From an uncultured Eubacteriales bacterium (GTDB lineage: Bacteria; Bacillota; Clostridia; Christensenellales; CAG-314), in the NCBI GenBank assembly GCA_900544545.1, contig UQVY01000011.1, positions 1 to 64,000 on the forward strand: a stretch of 64,000 nt of DNA. Reading direction: 5' to 3'. A program made the position numbers and the translations under genes. The stretch's first letter is position 1, and each line of letters starts with the position of its first letter. This document shows, piece after piece, positions 9,301 to 19,140 of this stretch. A model generated the notes under the pieces. That model ran no database searches, was not told where the DNA came from, and saw only the letters and a program-made list of their open reading frames with translations.

Positions 9301-10260
9301 TTATTTTTCTGTCCCTCCAATCCGCGCCCTTGCAAGGGCGCAATACTCGGTGTTTATCTCAATGCCTATATAATGCCTGTGAAGCTGCCTTGCGGCTGCC
9401 CCCGTCGTGCCGCTGCCGAAAAAGGGGTCAAGCACAATGCCGCCTTTCGGACAGCCCGCCTTGATACAGGTTTCGGCTAACTTCGGCGGGAACGCGGCGA
9501 AATGCCCGCCCTTGTAGGGAACGGTATTGATAAGCCACACGTCCCGCCTGTTCCGCATGGTCGGCATGAGGGCTTCGTCGTAGTAGCTGCCGCTTCGCGC
9601 CCGGTTCAATCCTTGTACGTTCCCCTGTCCGGGTACTTCGTCCGCATATTTCTGTCCCGCGCTGCGCCCGGTGCGGTACCGCGCCGCCGTTGTGGGGGCT
9701 AACGGCTCGGCTATGGCGGCTGCGTCATAGAAATATTTCTTTGACTTCGTAAGCAGAAAGATATGTTCATAGCAACGGGTAGGGCGGTCTTTCACGCTCT
9801 CCGGCATGGGGTTTTCTTTCTGCCAGATAATGTCGCTCCGTAAATACCACCCGTCAGCGCGTAGGGCAAAAGCTAAAAGCCAAGGGATACCGATTAAGTC
9901 CTTTTGTTTGCAGCCGGAAACGCGGTTGTTTCTTGCAATCTGCTGTCCGTTTCTGCCTTTCGGGTTCTTCGGGTCTGCATGGTAGCCTTTATTTCCTGTG
10001 CCGCAGTAGGTGTCCGCGATATTCAGCCAGAGCGTACCGTCAGAACGCAGTACCCGGCGCAGTTCGCGGAAAACCTCGGTCAGCCTGTCAATGTACTGCT
10101 CCGGCGTGTCCTCCCGCCCAATCTGCATATCAAGCCCGTAATCCCTAAGCGCATAGTAGGGCGGGCTTGTGACGCAACAGTGTACGCTTTCCTCTGGAAG
10201 CTCCCGCAAGGCATAGAGCGCGTCCCGGTTGATGATTGTGTCAGTTTTCAGCCCGTTCAT
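9301..10260 (-). CDS. Site-specific DNA methyltransferase (N6-A or N4-C, beta type)
   Basis: This 319-aa S-adenosylmethionine-dependent methyltransferase has its catalytic motif TSPPY at residues 31-35, before the cofactor motif DPFFGSGTT near residue 280. That order defines the beta class, which modifies adenine N6 or cytosine N4. Its ATG overlaps the VirB4 stop codon (GCATGA), so it is coupled to VirB4. No restriction partner is next to it, so it probably protects the element from host restriction. The target sequence cannot be read from the gene. Confidence 0.9.
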   Translation of the reverse strand: MNGLKTDTIINRDALYALRELPEESVHCCVTSPPYYALRDYGLDMQIGREDTPEQYIDRLTEVFRELRRVLRSDGTLWLNIADTYCGTGNKGYHADPKNPKGRNGQQIARNNRVSGCKQKDLIGIPWLLAFALRADGWYLRSDIIWQKENPMPESVKDRPTRCYEHIFLLTKSKKYFYDAAAIAEPLAPTTAARYRTGRSAGQKYADEVPGQGNVQGLNRARSGSYYDEALMPTMRNRRDVWLINTVPYKGGHFAAFPPKLAETCIKAGCPKGGIVLDPFFGSGTTGAAARQLHRHYIGIEINTEYCALARARIGGTEK

Positions 10261-10523
10261 GCTTCGCCCACTTCCTCCGGCTTCGTCGTCATTACCCGGT
10301 ATAGCTCGGTGTCTTTCGGGAAGCGGTCTACAAAGGGCAGCACCACGTTCCCGTAGAAGATAAGCCCCTCGCCCGCTTCGGTGTGGGTGACATACTTCAT
10401 CTGCTGCGGGGAGATATTGAGCTGCTTCGCAAGGATAGCCCGGTCGCCCGCCGCCTGATTGAGCATGAGGACAAAATCAGAGTTTTCAAAGATATTTTCC
10501 ACTTCGCGGGAAGCAAGCAAATC
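10257..10523 (-). CDS. virB4: VirB4 ATPase, 3' exon
   Basis: These 88 codons, starting DLLASREVEN and ending EEVGEA, are the C-terminus of the conjugation ATPase VirB4/TraE. The segment has no start codon of its own and is in frame with the 5' exon once the intron at 10524-12960 is removed: codon AAA at 12961-12963 joins codon GAT at 10521-10523. An internal ATG could allow a short product, but it would lack both Walker motifs. The stop codon overlaps the start of the methyltransferase gene. Confidence 0.9.
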   Translation of the reverse strand, partial: DLLASREVENIFENSDFVLMLNQAAGDRAILAKQLNISPQQMKYVTHTEAGEGLIFYGNVVLPFVDRFPKDTELYRVMTTKPEEVGEA

Positions 10524-12960
10524 GTAGGGTAGGGTAAAGGCGCCTTGCCGCCGCTGGCGGTAGGTTTCCTACACCCTCCCTCGGAACCGGACTTACTCCT
10601 CTCAAAGTATCCGGCTCCCCATTAGTAATTGACGTATTGATTAGTGTCTGTGTATTCTTTCATGGCACTTGCTGCAAACGACAAGCGTTTTTCTCCGCTT
10701 CTTTTTCATCACGGTTTCCCAATCAGAATTACCCAATTCGTTTAAGTTCCGTATAACGTGAACCTCATACAAATCGGCTTCTTTACACCCACATAATTCA
10801 CAAACTCTGGCATTGAGCCGCTGTCTGATAGTGGTTTTCCAGCTAAATTTCTTTCTCTGATAGATGATGTCACTCGCTTCGCCACGCTTACAGTCAGCGA
10901 TTTTAACGGGGCGCACACGCTTTGTCCCTGTTTTGGTTTCATAAGGAACAGACCATGTTTTCCCGTCTTTATACTGGCGAATGATTTTGCGGATACTGGT
11001 TTTATGCTTATTAGCAATCGTTTTTAAGCAACTGTACTCCATGAGATAGCAGAAGTAGTCCAACGTGTGATAATCACAAGCCAGATTGTAATAGTTGCAT
11101 AACCCTCTTGCTTCGGCATTGTACTGTTCCACAATTTCATAATCCGCAAGGTTGAGAAGTCCGGCTCGGTGTATCGGCTGAAACTCCCCGTTTTCCTTTT
11201 GGCGAATGACTTTCTTTGCAAACATGAATTTTTCAATCTTTTCCGTATGGGGAATAGACAAGGCAACTTTCATGTGCAGGGTACGGGATTTTCTCCACGT
11301 TCCGTTTTTCATTCTGTGACCTTTGACTTCCTGATTTCTGCGGACACAAATATCATAGCCAATGAAGCGGACTTTTTCGGAGCTGTGCGTTATCAGCGTC
11401 TTTTCCTCGCTCAGAGTTAATTTCAGCTCTGTGCTTAGAAATTCAGCGATTTCGGCTTTCAATTCCTCACATTCCGTTTTTGTGCCACACACGCCTGCCA
11501 GCCAATCGTCCGCATAACGGACAAAAGTAAACTTCTTGTTGTCGGCAGGTTTGCAGGGCAGATTTCTCATAGCTTTCTTCTGCGCCCTATGCTGGTCAAT
11601 CAGTTCTTGTCTTGCCGCTTCATCAGAGGTATGGTCAATCCAGTAAGACAGTCTTTTTAATTCTTTGCTTGCCGCATGATATTCCAGTGTCTGATATGCA
11701 GACCTCGGCTTATCAAAGAGTTCTGCGATTTCCCGAAACTTCTTGTCCAGCTCATTCAGATAGATATTTGCAAGTATCGGGGAACAGATACCACCCTGCG
11801 GAGAACCGCTGTAAGTGGCGTTGTACTTCCAATTCTCGATATACCCAGCTTTCAAAAACTGGCGAATGATGTTCAGAAAACGACTGTCCTTGATTTTCCT
11901 GCTCAAAATCTCAATCAATTTTTCGTGATTGATGTTATCAAAACAACCTTGTATATCGCCCTCGATAAACCAGACCACGCCTGTGAAGTCAGAAGAAATC
12001 TGACGCAGTGCGGTATGACAGCTTTTGCCCGGTCTGAAACCGTGGGAATGACTGTCAAAGACAGGTTCATAGATAGCTTCCAAAATCATTCTGACAACTT
12101 CTTGCAGGAGCTTGTCACGGAAAGACGGGATACCCAGCGGACGGAGTTTTCCATTTTTCTTTGGAATATACTCACGCCTTACAGGATTAGCCTTGTAGGT
12201 TCCGTCCTTTAGTGACTGGATTAACTCTTTTATATAGAAGTCACTGAAACCGTCTGCGGTATCGTCGTCGATACCCTGTGTTGTTGCACCTTTGTTTGCA
12301 TAAAGTTTCTGATAGGCGGCGTAGTAAATATCTTCACGAAGCAAGTATCTGTAAAGTCTTGTGAATACGCCGTCTTTGTGTTCGCTGGAACACTTTTCAA
12401 TACGCTCTAAAATTTCAGATGTTGGTTTCATTGAGGTTTCTCCTCCCTTTCATTCTTACATTTTAGATGTTACTAACTGGCTCCCTTCGCCATGTAAGGG
12501 TCATTACCCCTCTCGGACTACTATGGAGCCTCCGTTACCATATCCGGCAAATGAGCCGGACTTAGGCAATCCCCAGTTAGCACTGTGCATAGGTTAGTGA
12601 AGATTGTCGGATATGCTTTCGGTTCGTTGTGACGTGTTCTCACGCCTGTTTCATAACGTGTTGGCAGTTATCCCGCCGTGAAAGATGACGTGACAGCGTT
12701 ATGACATGGGTTTCAGGACTTTTCCCACACCTGCAAAAAACAGGAACTGGAACCTTACATTCGATAAACCCAATCTTATCCTCATATCTTCTTAACATTA
12801 GGAAACAGTCGCACCTAAGTCCTTTGGTGACTATTCCTTTTTCTGCCATGCGCTGTTCCCGTAAAGGATTTCTCCTTAGTCGGTAAGGCAGATTGTTTCG
12901 CACACTGCCGTGTGCGGCAGTACCTTAGACTGCTTTGCACAGCGCCCTATCTGGGCGCAC
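10524..12960 (-). mobile_element. Group II intron inserted in virB4
   Basis: The 5' end on the minus strand begins GTGCGCCCAGATAGGG, the canonical start of group IIA-type bacterial introns such as Ll.LtrB. Near the 3' end a domain-V-like hairpin is visible (GAGCCGGATACT ... AGTCCGGTTC, about 10580-10616), followed by domain VI, and the intron ends in AC at 10524. Removing 2437 bp restores the virB4 frame exactly (NVK/DLL). The intron-encoded protein is intact, so the unit looks capable of splicing and homing. Exon and intron binding sequences were not paired by hand. Confidence 0.93.
10641..12431 (-). CDS. ltrA: Group II intron reverse transcriptase/maturase with HNH endonuclease
   Basis: This 596-aa intron-encoded protein has an RT domain with the YADD active site at about residues 306-309, fingers motifs such as KLRPLGIPSFRDKL and SPQGGICSPILANIYLNEL, then a maturase domain. 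A C-terminal HNH-type endonuclease has Cys pairs CELCGC and CSKCHERIH. Start ATG 12431 follows GGGAGGAG. Known homologues bind the intron RNA, help it splice and carry out target-primed reverse transcription into the homing site. The frame is full length with no visible damage. Confidence 0.95.
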   Translation of the reverse strand: MKPTSEILERIEKCSSEHKDGVFTRLYRYLLREDIYYAAYQKLYANKGATTQGIDDDTADGFSDFYIKELIQSLKDGTYKANPVRREYIPKKNGKLRPLGIPSFRDKLLQEVVRMILEAIYEPVFDSHSHGFRPGKSCHTALRQISSDFTGVVWFIEGDIQGCFDNINHEKLIEILSRKIKDSRFLNIIRQFLKAGYIENWKYNATYSGSPQGGICSPILANIYLNELDKKFREIAELFDKPRSAYQTLEYHAASKELKRLSYWIDHTSDEAARQELIDQHRAQKKAMRNLPCKPADNKKFTFVRYADDWLAGVCGTKTECEELKAEIAEFLSTELKLTLSEEKTLITHSSEKVRFIGYDICVRRNQEVKGHRMKNGTWRKSRTLHMKVALSIPHTEKIEKFMFAKKVIRQKENGEFQPIHRAGLLNLADYEIVEQYNAEARGLCNYYNLACDYHTLDYFCYLMEYSCLKTIANKHKTSIRKIIRQYKDGKTWSVPYETKTGTKRVRPVKIADCKRGEASDIIYQRKKFSWKTTIRQRLNARVCELCGCKEADLYEVHVIRNLNELGNSDWETVMKKKRRKTLVVCSKCHERIHRH

Positions 12961-15132
12961 TTTGACGTTCTGCGTAATGGCTGTGGGTATGCCGCCCCAT
13001 TTGCGGAAACGCTTCCAGATTTCAACGGAATAGGCGGCGGTCTGTTCCTCTTTCAAGAGAAGATGAAATTCGTCCATAAAATACCGGGTGGATTTCCTTT
13101 CTGCCCGGTTGACGGTGACGCGGTTCCATACCTGGTCCTGCACAATGAGCATACCTAACTTTTTGAGCTGCTTCCCAAGCTGCCTGATGTCAAAGCAGAC
13201 AAGGCGGTTTGAAAGCTCTACATTCGTCCTGTGGTTAAAGACGTTAAGGCTCCCGGAAACATACAGCTCCAACGCCGCCGCGATACGCGCCGCTTCCGGC
13301 TCCGGCTGCTTCAAAAGCTCGTCGTAGAGGTCGCCCAAAATCGGCATTTTCTCCGGGGCGGGGTCTGCAAGGAAAGGGCGGTACACGTTCCTAACGGCGC
13401 GGTCAATGACGGTCTTATCGACGGGCTGCAAGCCCTCCTTGCCGCCTATGACAAGCTCGCAGAGGGAGAGGATAAAGTCGGATTTCAGCGCAAGGGGGCT
13501 GTCGTCCTCGCTGTAATTAAGGTTAATATCCATAGGGTTCACATACTGGGGCTTCCCGTCAATGCCCTTGCCCGTAGGCGACAAGCGTATCACTTGCCCG
13601 TCAAGCCGCTGCACAAGGGAAAAATACTCTGCTTCCGGGTCGCAGATGATTATGTCGTCGTCGGTAATGAGGAAAGCGTTTGTCATTTCCCGTTTGGCTG
13701 CAAAGGATTTCCCGCTTCCCGGCGTACCCAAGATTAAGCCGTTGGGGTTCTTTAGCTGCTTGCGGTCGCAGAGTATCATATTGTTAGACAGGGCGTTTAA
13801 GCCGTAGTACAAAGCCGCGCCCGTCTGGAAAAGCTCCTGTGTGATAAAGGGGATAAAGATAGCGGTGCTTGACGTGGTAAGCCCCCTTTGAATGGGGATA
13901 AGGTTCTCCCCAAGCGGTACAGAGGACATAAGCCCCGCTTCCTGTTGGTAGTCAAGGCGGGTTAGGGCGCAGTTGTTCTTCTGTGCTATGCCCGCCGCCG
14001 CGAACACGTCATTTTCCAGTTTCCTTTTTGTGTCTGCCATGTTCACCACAAGGAACGTCAAGAGGAACATTCTTTCATTCCGGCTCTGCAAGTCCTGTAA
14101 GAGATTTTTTGCTTCGCTGCCGAAAGTGGCAAGGTCGGACGGGATAATATCCATGTCATAGCCGCTGCGCACCGCTTTTTTCTGTTCCTCGATTTTCATT
14201 TTGTCAAGGTCGGTTATCTTCCGCTTGATTGTCTTTATGGCTTCGGTCTGGTCGATACTGTGGATATGCAGATTGACGATAACGCCCGTTTCCAAATCCA
14301 GAATATCCGATAAGATACGGTCGTTTAATTCCGGCGCAAGGATTTCAAGGAATGAAACCGCGCCGATTTTGCGCCCCATGCGGAAATAACGCCCCTCGCC
14401 AAAACGGAAAGAGGACGGGGCGATAAAGTCCTTTGTGGAAAGCCCGGACGGGGCAAGCCATGAAAAATCAAAGGCAAACTGCCCGCCCTCCGGGTGGAAA
14501 ATGCCATGCAGCATTTTAAGGCGTTCATAGCCTGTCATGGGGCGGGCAGCTACGCCCAAGAGCTTAAAGTTGTTCAGTACGTCCGTTTCGATACGGGCAA
14601 GGCGGGATTTCGCCGCGCCCAGACTGTCGGCTTCAATGGCAAAGGTGATATATTTTGCCTTGACAAGCCCGTTGTTGCCCTTTGCAAGCTGGTTTTTCAG
14701 CATATCCCGGTATTCTGTGCGGATAGAGTTGAAAGCGTCCTCCTGTGCCGGGATATTGACCGCTTTTTCCGCTTCGCCCCGCTGCGTCCCCTGATTGATG
14801 AAAGAGAGCTGCACCGAAACGGAAGCGTCAAAGTAGTTGAGGAAATCGCACCAGTTCTCAAAAATGGCGGTCTTGTCGTCCGCCTGTGCAAGCTGATAGT
14901 TAATATCTTCAAAGGCGACGGTCTTTGAGTATTTGCGCTCCGTAACCTTGCAGATACCGTCCGGGTACATCTGGATATAGGGGATTGTCTGCTGCGCGGT
15001 GTGGGCTTTCCCGTCGCCCTTTGCCTGTCTGATGATTTCCGCAATCTGCTTTTTCTCGGCGCGGGTGAGCTTGCGGGGCGGGTTAGGCTTTGCGCTTCCC
15101 GCCGCGCTGTTTCTTCGTGTTTCCTTTTGCAA
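12961..15132 (-). CDS. virB4: VirB4 ATPase, 5' exon
   Basis: These 724 codons encode the N-terminal domain and most of the motor domain of the conjugative ATPase VirB4, which powers the type IV secretion channel. Walker A is GTPGSGKS at about residue 470 and Walker B is in RYFMDEFHLL. TTG 15132 is chosen as start because AGGAGG lies 9 nt before it; the TTG at 15153 would include that site. Without splicing, translation continues 12 codons into the intron and stops at 12925, giving a protein without its last 88 residues. It overlaps prgI by 50 bp. Confidence 0.93.
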
Positions 15133-15484
15133 TCGCTGATACCTCCTTTTCAAGTTTTCTCTGCCGTTCTAAGACGGAATAAAGGTTGTCTGTCCTGTAT
15201 GGTCGTTCTTTGGGGGCTATGAATTTCGTCTGAATGATGTTCTTCACCACCACTTCAAGGGGCTGTCCATGCTTTTCATACATGGCGAACAGGAAACAGG
15301 GCAGCATGACGGCAATCATAGCCATAGACGCAAGGCTTGTGCCTGTGCTGTCTTTGAGCAGAAAGAAAAGCGGCAAGCCGAACAGGAGAGCCGCCGCAAA
15401 ACATACAATCTGCCGTTTGGTAAGGTTGAACGCTACTTTTGTCTTGACTTTGGATAAGTCTTTGGGTACGGGTACATACGCCAA
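15083..15484 (-). CDS. PrgI-family (VirB3-like) membrane protein
   Basis: This 133-aa protein has two hydrophobic helices (IVCFAAALLFGLPLFFLL and MAMIAVMLPCFLFAMY) followed by a basic cytoplasmic tail, the architecture of PrgI, the VirB3 counterpart of Firmicute conjugation systems. The start is TTG 15484, placed 9 nt after AAAGGAGG. It overlaps the start of virB4, as usual for this pair, which in some systems is fused. The 178 bp between it and the VirB6-like gene hold nothing I recognise. Confidence 0.88.
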   Translation of the reverse strand: MAYVPVPKDLSKVKTKVAFNLTKRQIVCFAAALLFGLPLFFLLKDSTGTSLASMAMIAVMLPCFLFAMYEKHGQPLEVVVKNIIQTKFIAPKERPYRTDNLYSVLERQRKLEKEVSAIAKGNTKKQRGGKRKA

Positions 15485-15662
15485 GTGAAAACCTCCTTTC
15501 TCTGGGTTTGGTGTTGCTGTAACTTCCCATAAAGGGTAATCAAGGCAAAGGTCAATCTATGCCCTTTGCCCGCCCGTATTATATGGGGGTTATCCGCGTC
15601 AAGGTCGGGTCGTATTTTCGCCGCTTCGCTCTGAAAATCTCCACCCTCCCCTTGACACGCCG

Positions 15663-16532
15663 CTAATGCGCGGAGAATATCGACTTCGCCAGTGCGCCGG
15701 ATTTGAACAGGGAAAAACAGAGGATAACGGTATAGGCTGCAAGGGAGAATATCGCGCTGTGCAGGTTGTCCGCTATTACCATGTTGTTCACCAGTACGGC
15801 GTAAATGCCGACGCATATCATTATGAGGAAGCCTTGAAAACCGATAGCGAACAGGGATTTTAGGTAGTTGTTTCCTATCTGCCCCCATTCCCGGTTCGTC
15901 ATTGTTGCAAACGGGATAGGCGATACCGAACAGTAAAGGTAAATCTCTATCATGCGCCCGTAGAGAATAACGGTTATCAGTACGGACATGATTTTCATGC
16001 ACAAGCTCACAAGGCTTGTTTCCATGACAAGTAAGAGCAGTTCGGGGATTTCCATAGCGTCAAGCCCGCTCTGCATGGAAGCAAGGGCGGCGGCAACATC
16101 AATCTCTGTGCTGCCGCCGATTACCCCCGCCGCGCCGGAAACAACGTGCTGCGCCATATCGAACACCGCCATAGTGATGTCAAAGGTGTGAGTCACAAGG
16201 TAGACTGCCACAAACGCCTTGAACACCCACTTGAAGAACATGGAAGTGTCAACGTCGTGCATATTGTTCTTTTCCGTTACCATGCTGATAAGCTCATAGC
16301 ATAGGACGTAGGTAATGACAAGCCCCGCAATGGGTACGATTACATTCTCACTAAGCGTCTGTATCATGGAGAATATATTTGCGTTCCACCCTTGCGGGGT
16401 CTGCCCTACCTCTGCGGCGATAGTGCCGACTTTTTCGTTCACGTCCCCGAACATAGTTGACAGATTACCGTTTATGGCTCCTATGAGGATTTCCTTTATC
16501 CATTCGTTAATCGCGTCAAGTATGCTCTGCAT
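15663..16532 (-). CDS. VirB6/TrbL-like polytopic conjugation protein (CD0411 family)
   Basis: This 289-aa membrane protein has about five to six hydrophobic segments (for example VIVPIAGLVITYVLCYELIS and GFLIMICVGIYAVLVNNMV) and an amphipathic N-terminus. In Tn1549-like elements a protein of this size lies between Maff2 and PrgI and is the VirB6-type inner part of the channel. The start is ATG 16532. Assignment rests on order and topology, with family resemblance to CD0411-type proteins. Confidence 0.85.
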   Translation of the reverse strand: MQSILDAINEWIKEILIGAINGNLSTMFGDVNEKVGTIAAEVGQTPQGWNANIFSMIQTLSENVIVPIAGLVITYVLCYELISMVTEKNNMHDVDTSMFFKWVFKAFVAVYLVTHTFDITMAVFDMAQHVVSGAAGVIGGSTEIDVAAALASMQSGLDAMEIPELLLLVMETSLVSLCMKIMSVLITVILYGRMIEIYLYCSVSPIPFATMTNREWGQIGNNYLKSLFAIGFQGFLIMICVGIYAVLVNNMVIADNLHSAIFSLAAYTVILCFSLFKSGALAKSIFSAH

Positions 16533-16551
16533 AAGCCTTTACCCGCGCTTC

Positions 16552-16767
16552 TTAACCGAACAGCCCGGAAAGCAGCGGTACAAGGGTCATGCCGATAAGG
16601 GCAACGCCGCCGCCCGCCATAAGCTGCTTCATGCCCTGGCTTTTCGCGCCCGGATTGTCGTTGCCGTAGCCCTCCATAAGGTTAATCACGCCCCAGATAC
16701 CAAGCCCGGCTCCAAGTGCTACAACAAGGGTCTGCAAAACGTCTACTGCGCTATTGAAAAATGCCAT
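16552..16767 (-). CDS. Maff2 family small membrane protein
   Basis: This 71-aa protein has two hydrophobic helices around a glycine-rich hinge (TLVVALGAGLGIWGVINLME ... GGGVALIGMTLVPLLSGLFG) and matches the Maff2 family of Firmicute conjugative elements. It resembles the small VirB2-like subunits of transfer channels, though that role is inferred. ATG 16767 was chosen, with AAAGGA 8 nt upstream; the longer open frame to 16806 lacks an SD site. It lies 19 bp before the VirB6-like gene. Confidence 0.88.
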   Translation of the reverse strand: MAFFNSAVDVLQTLVVALGAGLGIWGVINLMEGYGNDNPGAKSQGMKQLMAGGGVALIGMTLVPLLSGLFG

Positions 16768-16839
16768 AAATATATCCTTTCTGCCGCGTCTGCGGCTGTC
16801 CGGCAAGCGGACAAAAGGCGGTCAGCGTATGCCGCCGCA

Positions 16840-16868
16840 CAAAAAAACCGCCCTCTGGTAAAGGCGGC
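16840..16868 (-). terminator. Intrinsic terminator or attenuator ahead of maff2
   Basis: On the minus strand GCCGCCTTTACCAGAGGGCGG is followed by seven T residues. It sits between the virD4/small-ORF segment and maff2, inside what should be one transfer operon, so it probably sets the level of mating-channel transcripts. The surrounding 16768-17174 holds no gene I can support. Confidence 0.7.
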
Positions 16869-17174
16869 TGTCCCCGCGCTGCGTAAGCTCTGCGGCGCGG
16901 CGGTATTCAGTTGTAGGGGGTGCGGCTCCTGCCGCTGTGTACTGCGCCGGAAAGTAGGGGCGCGTATCATGTAGCCGATATTGATATATGTGATTGCTTC
17001 CATTCCTCCTTTCGGTGTCCCGCTGTGCTGCCGGACGGGTATTATTCAGACTTGCGGGAAGTGAATAGCTTGCATAGCAAGGTGTTCGCTTCCCGCAAGT
17101 TCACAAAGGGGTAGCTGCCGCAAGGCAGCGTAGGGGAAGTGTAGCTTCCCCTGTCCCGGCGGTCTGCCATGCTG

Positions 17175-17345
17175 TCACTGTTGCGGGATAAGCCCCCGGC
17201 GCGTGACATACTCCGTTGCAAAACAGCGGTGTTCCGCTTCCTTTTCCCGCCAATACTCCCATAATGCAGCGTCGGCGGCTTCCGCAACATTCATTAAAAA
17301 CCGTTCAAGCTGCTTTTGTTTTTCCTCTGCTCTACGTTTCCTCAT
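17175..17345 (-). CDS. Small charged protein downstream of virD4
   Basis: This 56-aa, highly charged helical protein (MRKRRAEEKQKQLERFLMNV) overlaps the end of virD4 by 14 bp. Its ATG at 17345 has AGGAGG 8 nt upstream, an optimal site, which is the main reason to accept it. I recognise no family. A regulatory or adaptor role next to the coupling protein would be a guess. Confidence 0.6.
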   Translation of the reverse strand: MRKRRAEEKQKQLERFLMNVAEAADAALWEYWREKEAEHRCFATEYVTRRGLIPQQ

Positions 17346-19140
17346 AGTCTGCGTCCTCCTGTAAGTCTGCTGCGTCAATCTCGTAATAGTCAAAAACCTC
17401 GTCGGGCTTGACAATGGCGGGGCGGCGTTTAAGGTGCTTTTCCATGTCAAAGACGTTCTTCGGGTCTGCGTCGGACAGGTACTTGTATTTCGGGTGCTTC
17501 GTTATGTCGAATTTGTCCGAAAAGAACGGGCGCACCCCGCGTAGCTGCAAGATACATTTCCCTCCGTCCATGACTGCGATTTCATCTTCCGTCATAAGCT
17601 GCTTTCCCAATTTCTGATAGTTCAGCCCATGCGAAAGCTCCCGCCCTCTGGTTTCGGAAGTGTTGAAGCTGTCAATGGTTTCTTTGCCTAAAATCTCCGA
17701 TATTTCTTTGAGCGTCGTTTTTTCCTTGCCGCCCAAGAAAAGCGTGGTGTCGCAGTTGCCGACTATGGTATCGGCGTTGTCCTTGTAGATTGCCTTTAGC
17801 TGTGACTGGCTCTGCAAGATGATTGACGCGGAGATTTCCCGGCTCCGTATGGTTGCGATTAGCTTCTCAAATTTGGGGATTTGCCCAATATTCGCAAATT
17901 CATCTAACAGGCAGCGCACATGGACGGGAAGCCGCCCGCCGTATTCATCATCTGCTTTGTCGCACAAAAGGTTGAATAGCTGTGTGTAGAGAATACTCAC
18001 GACAAAGTTAAAGGTGTCGTCGGTGTCGCTGATAATGACGAAAAGGGCGGTCTTTCTGTCCCCTATGGTGTCAAGCTCCATTTCGTCGGTTTCCATAAGC
18101 TCGCGCAGCTCCTTAATGTCGAATGGGGCTAACCTCGCGCCGCATGAGATAAGTATACTTTTTGCGGTCTTGCCCGCCGCAAGTTTGTATTTTTTGTACT
18201 GCTTGACTGCAAAATGTTCCGGGTCTTTTTCTTCCAGACGTTCAAACATAAGGTCAACCGGGTTCTGGAAATCCTCGTCGTCCTCGCGGGCTTCCGACGC
18301 ATTTATCATTTCAAGCAGCGTCGTGAAGTTCTTCTCGTCCTCCGGGGCTTCATACCAGATATAGCCGATTAGCGCGGTGTAGTAGAGCTTTTCCGCTTTC
18401 ACCCAGAAATCCTCGCCGGATTTTTCCCCGTCGCCTTTGGTATTGGCGATAATGGTATTGACTAACTTCAAAATGTCCTTTTCGCTCCGCAAATAGGCAA
18501 AGGGATTGTATTTCATGGATTTTTTGAAGTTAATCGTATTTAACACTTTGATACGGTATTTGTACCGCTGTAACATTTTCCCGGTTTCCAAAATCAGTGT
18601 TCCTTTCGGGTCTGTGACAATATACGAAGTCGGAAAATCCTTTGACGTACATTGCATGAGCGACGGTTTCACAAAGAACCGGGTCTTGCCGCTGCCAGAA
18701 CCGCCGATTACAAGGATATTTTTGTTTCTTGCGTATTTCGGCTGCTTCGGGCGGCTGTTCATGGTAAGCCGTTCCGTCTGTGTTAAAGGGATATTGTTTT
18801 CAAATACCGGGTCTGTGTACGGCTTTATATCGTCAGCTCCGCCCCAACGCGCCGAACCGTATTCTGTCCCGCGGCGGTATTTCTTCGCGTTCTTGCCTTT
18901 GGTGTAGATAATCAGCCGGACAATGACCGCCCCCGCAATGCCGATAAGTAAATCTGCCGGGTGGAAGCTCGGTGCGATATTGGAAAAGGCGGCGGTAAAA
19001 CCGTCCCTAAGATGTAGCAGCTTTGCGCTTGCGTCCGCGCCGGGGGAGAGCCGGACAGCCGCGCCCACTTTATCAAAGAGCCAGACAAAGAGCAGATACG
19101 GGAGATTTAGGATAAGCAGCTTCTTGATTTCCGGCTTCAT
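17332..19140 (-). CDS. virD4: VirD4/TraG type IV coupling protein
   Basis: This 602-aa coupling ATPase brings the relaxase-DNA complex to the secretion channel. Two N-terminal membrane helices (residues 7-22 and 62-80) precede Walker A GGSGSGKT at 146-153 and Walker B LLDEFANIG near residue 412. Its ATG overlaps the pcfB stop (CTATGA), so the pair is translationally coupled. The acidic C-terminus is normal for the family. No damage is visible. Confidence 0.95.
   Translation of the reverse strand: MKPEIKKLLILNLPYLLFVWLFDKVGAAVRLSPGADASAKLLHLRDGFTAAFSNIAPSFHPADLLIGIAGAVIVRLIIYTKGKNAKKYRRGTEYGSARWGGADDIKPYTDPVFENNIPLTQTERLTMNSRPKQPKYARNKNILVIGGSGSGKTRFFVKPSLMQCTSKDFPTSYIVTDPKGTLILETGKMLQRYKYRIKVLNTINFKKSMKYNPFAYLRSEKDILKLVNTIIANTKGDGEKSGEDFWVKAEKLYYTALIGYIWYEAPEDEKNFTTLLEMINASEAREDDEDFQNPVDLMFERLEEKDPEHFAVKQYKKYKLAAGKTAKSILISCGARLAPFDIKELRELMETDEMELDTIGDRKTALFVIISDTDDTFNFVVSILYTQLFNLLCDKADDEYGGRLPVHVRCLLDEFANIGQIPKFEKLIATIRSREISASIILQSQSQLKAIYKDNADTIVGNCDTTLFLGGKEKTTLKEISEILGKETIDSFNTSETRGRELSHGLNYQKLGKQLMTEDEIAVMDGGKCILQLRGVRPFFSDKFDITKHPKYKYLSDADPKNVFDMEKHLKRRPAIVKPDEVFDYYEIDAADLQEDADYEET

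Noticed and set aside
12640..12903. An 87-aa ORF inside the group II intron
   Set aside because: It lies in the structured 5' ribozyme domain of the intron and has no family resemblance.
16743..17003. An 86-aa minus-strand ORF starting MEAITYINIG ahead of maff2
   Set aside because: The ATG touches the GGAGG site with no spacer, the frame runs through a terminator and overlaps maff2; not convincing as a gene.
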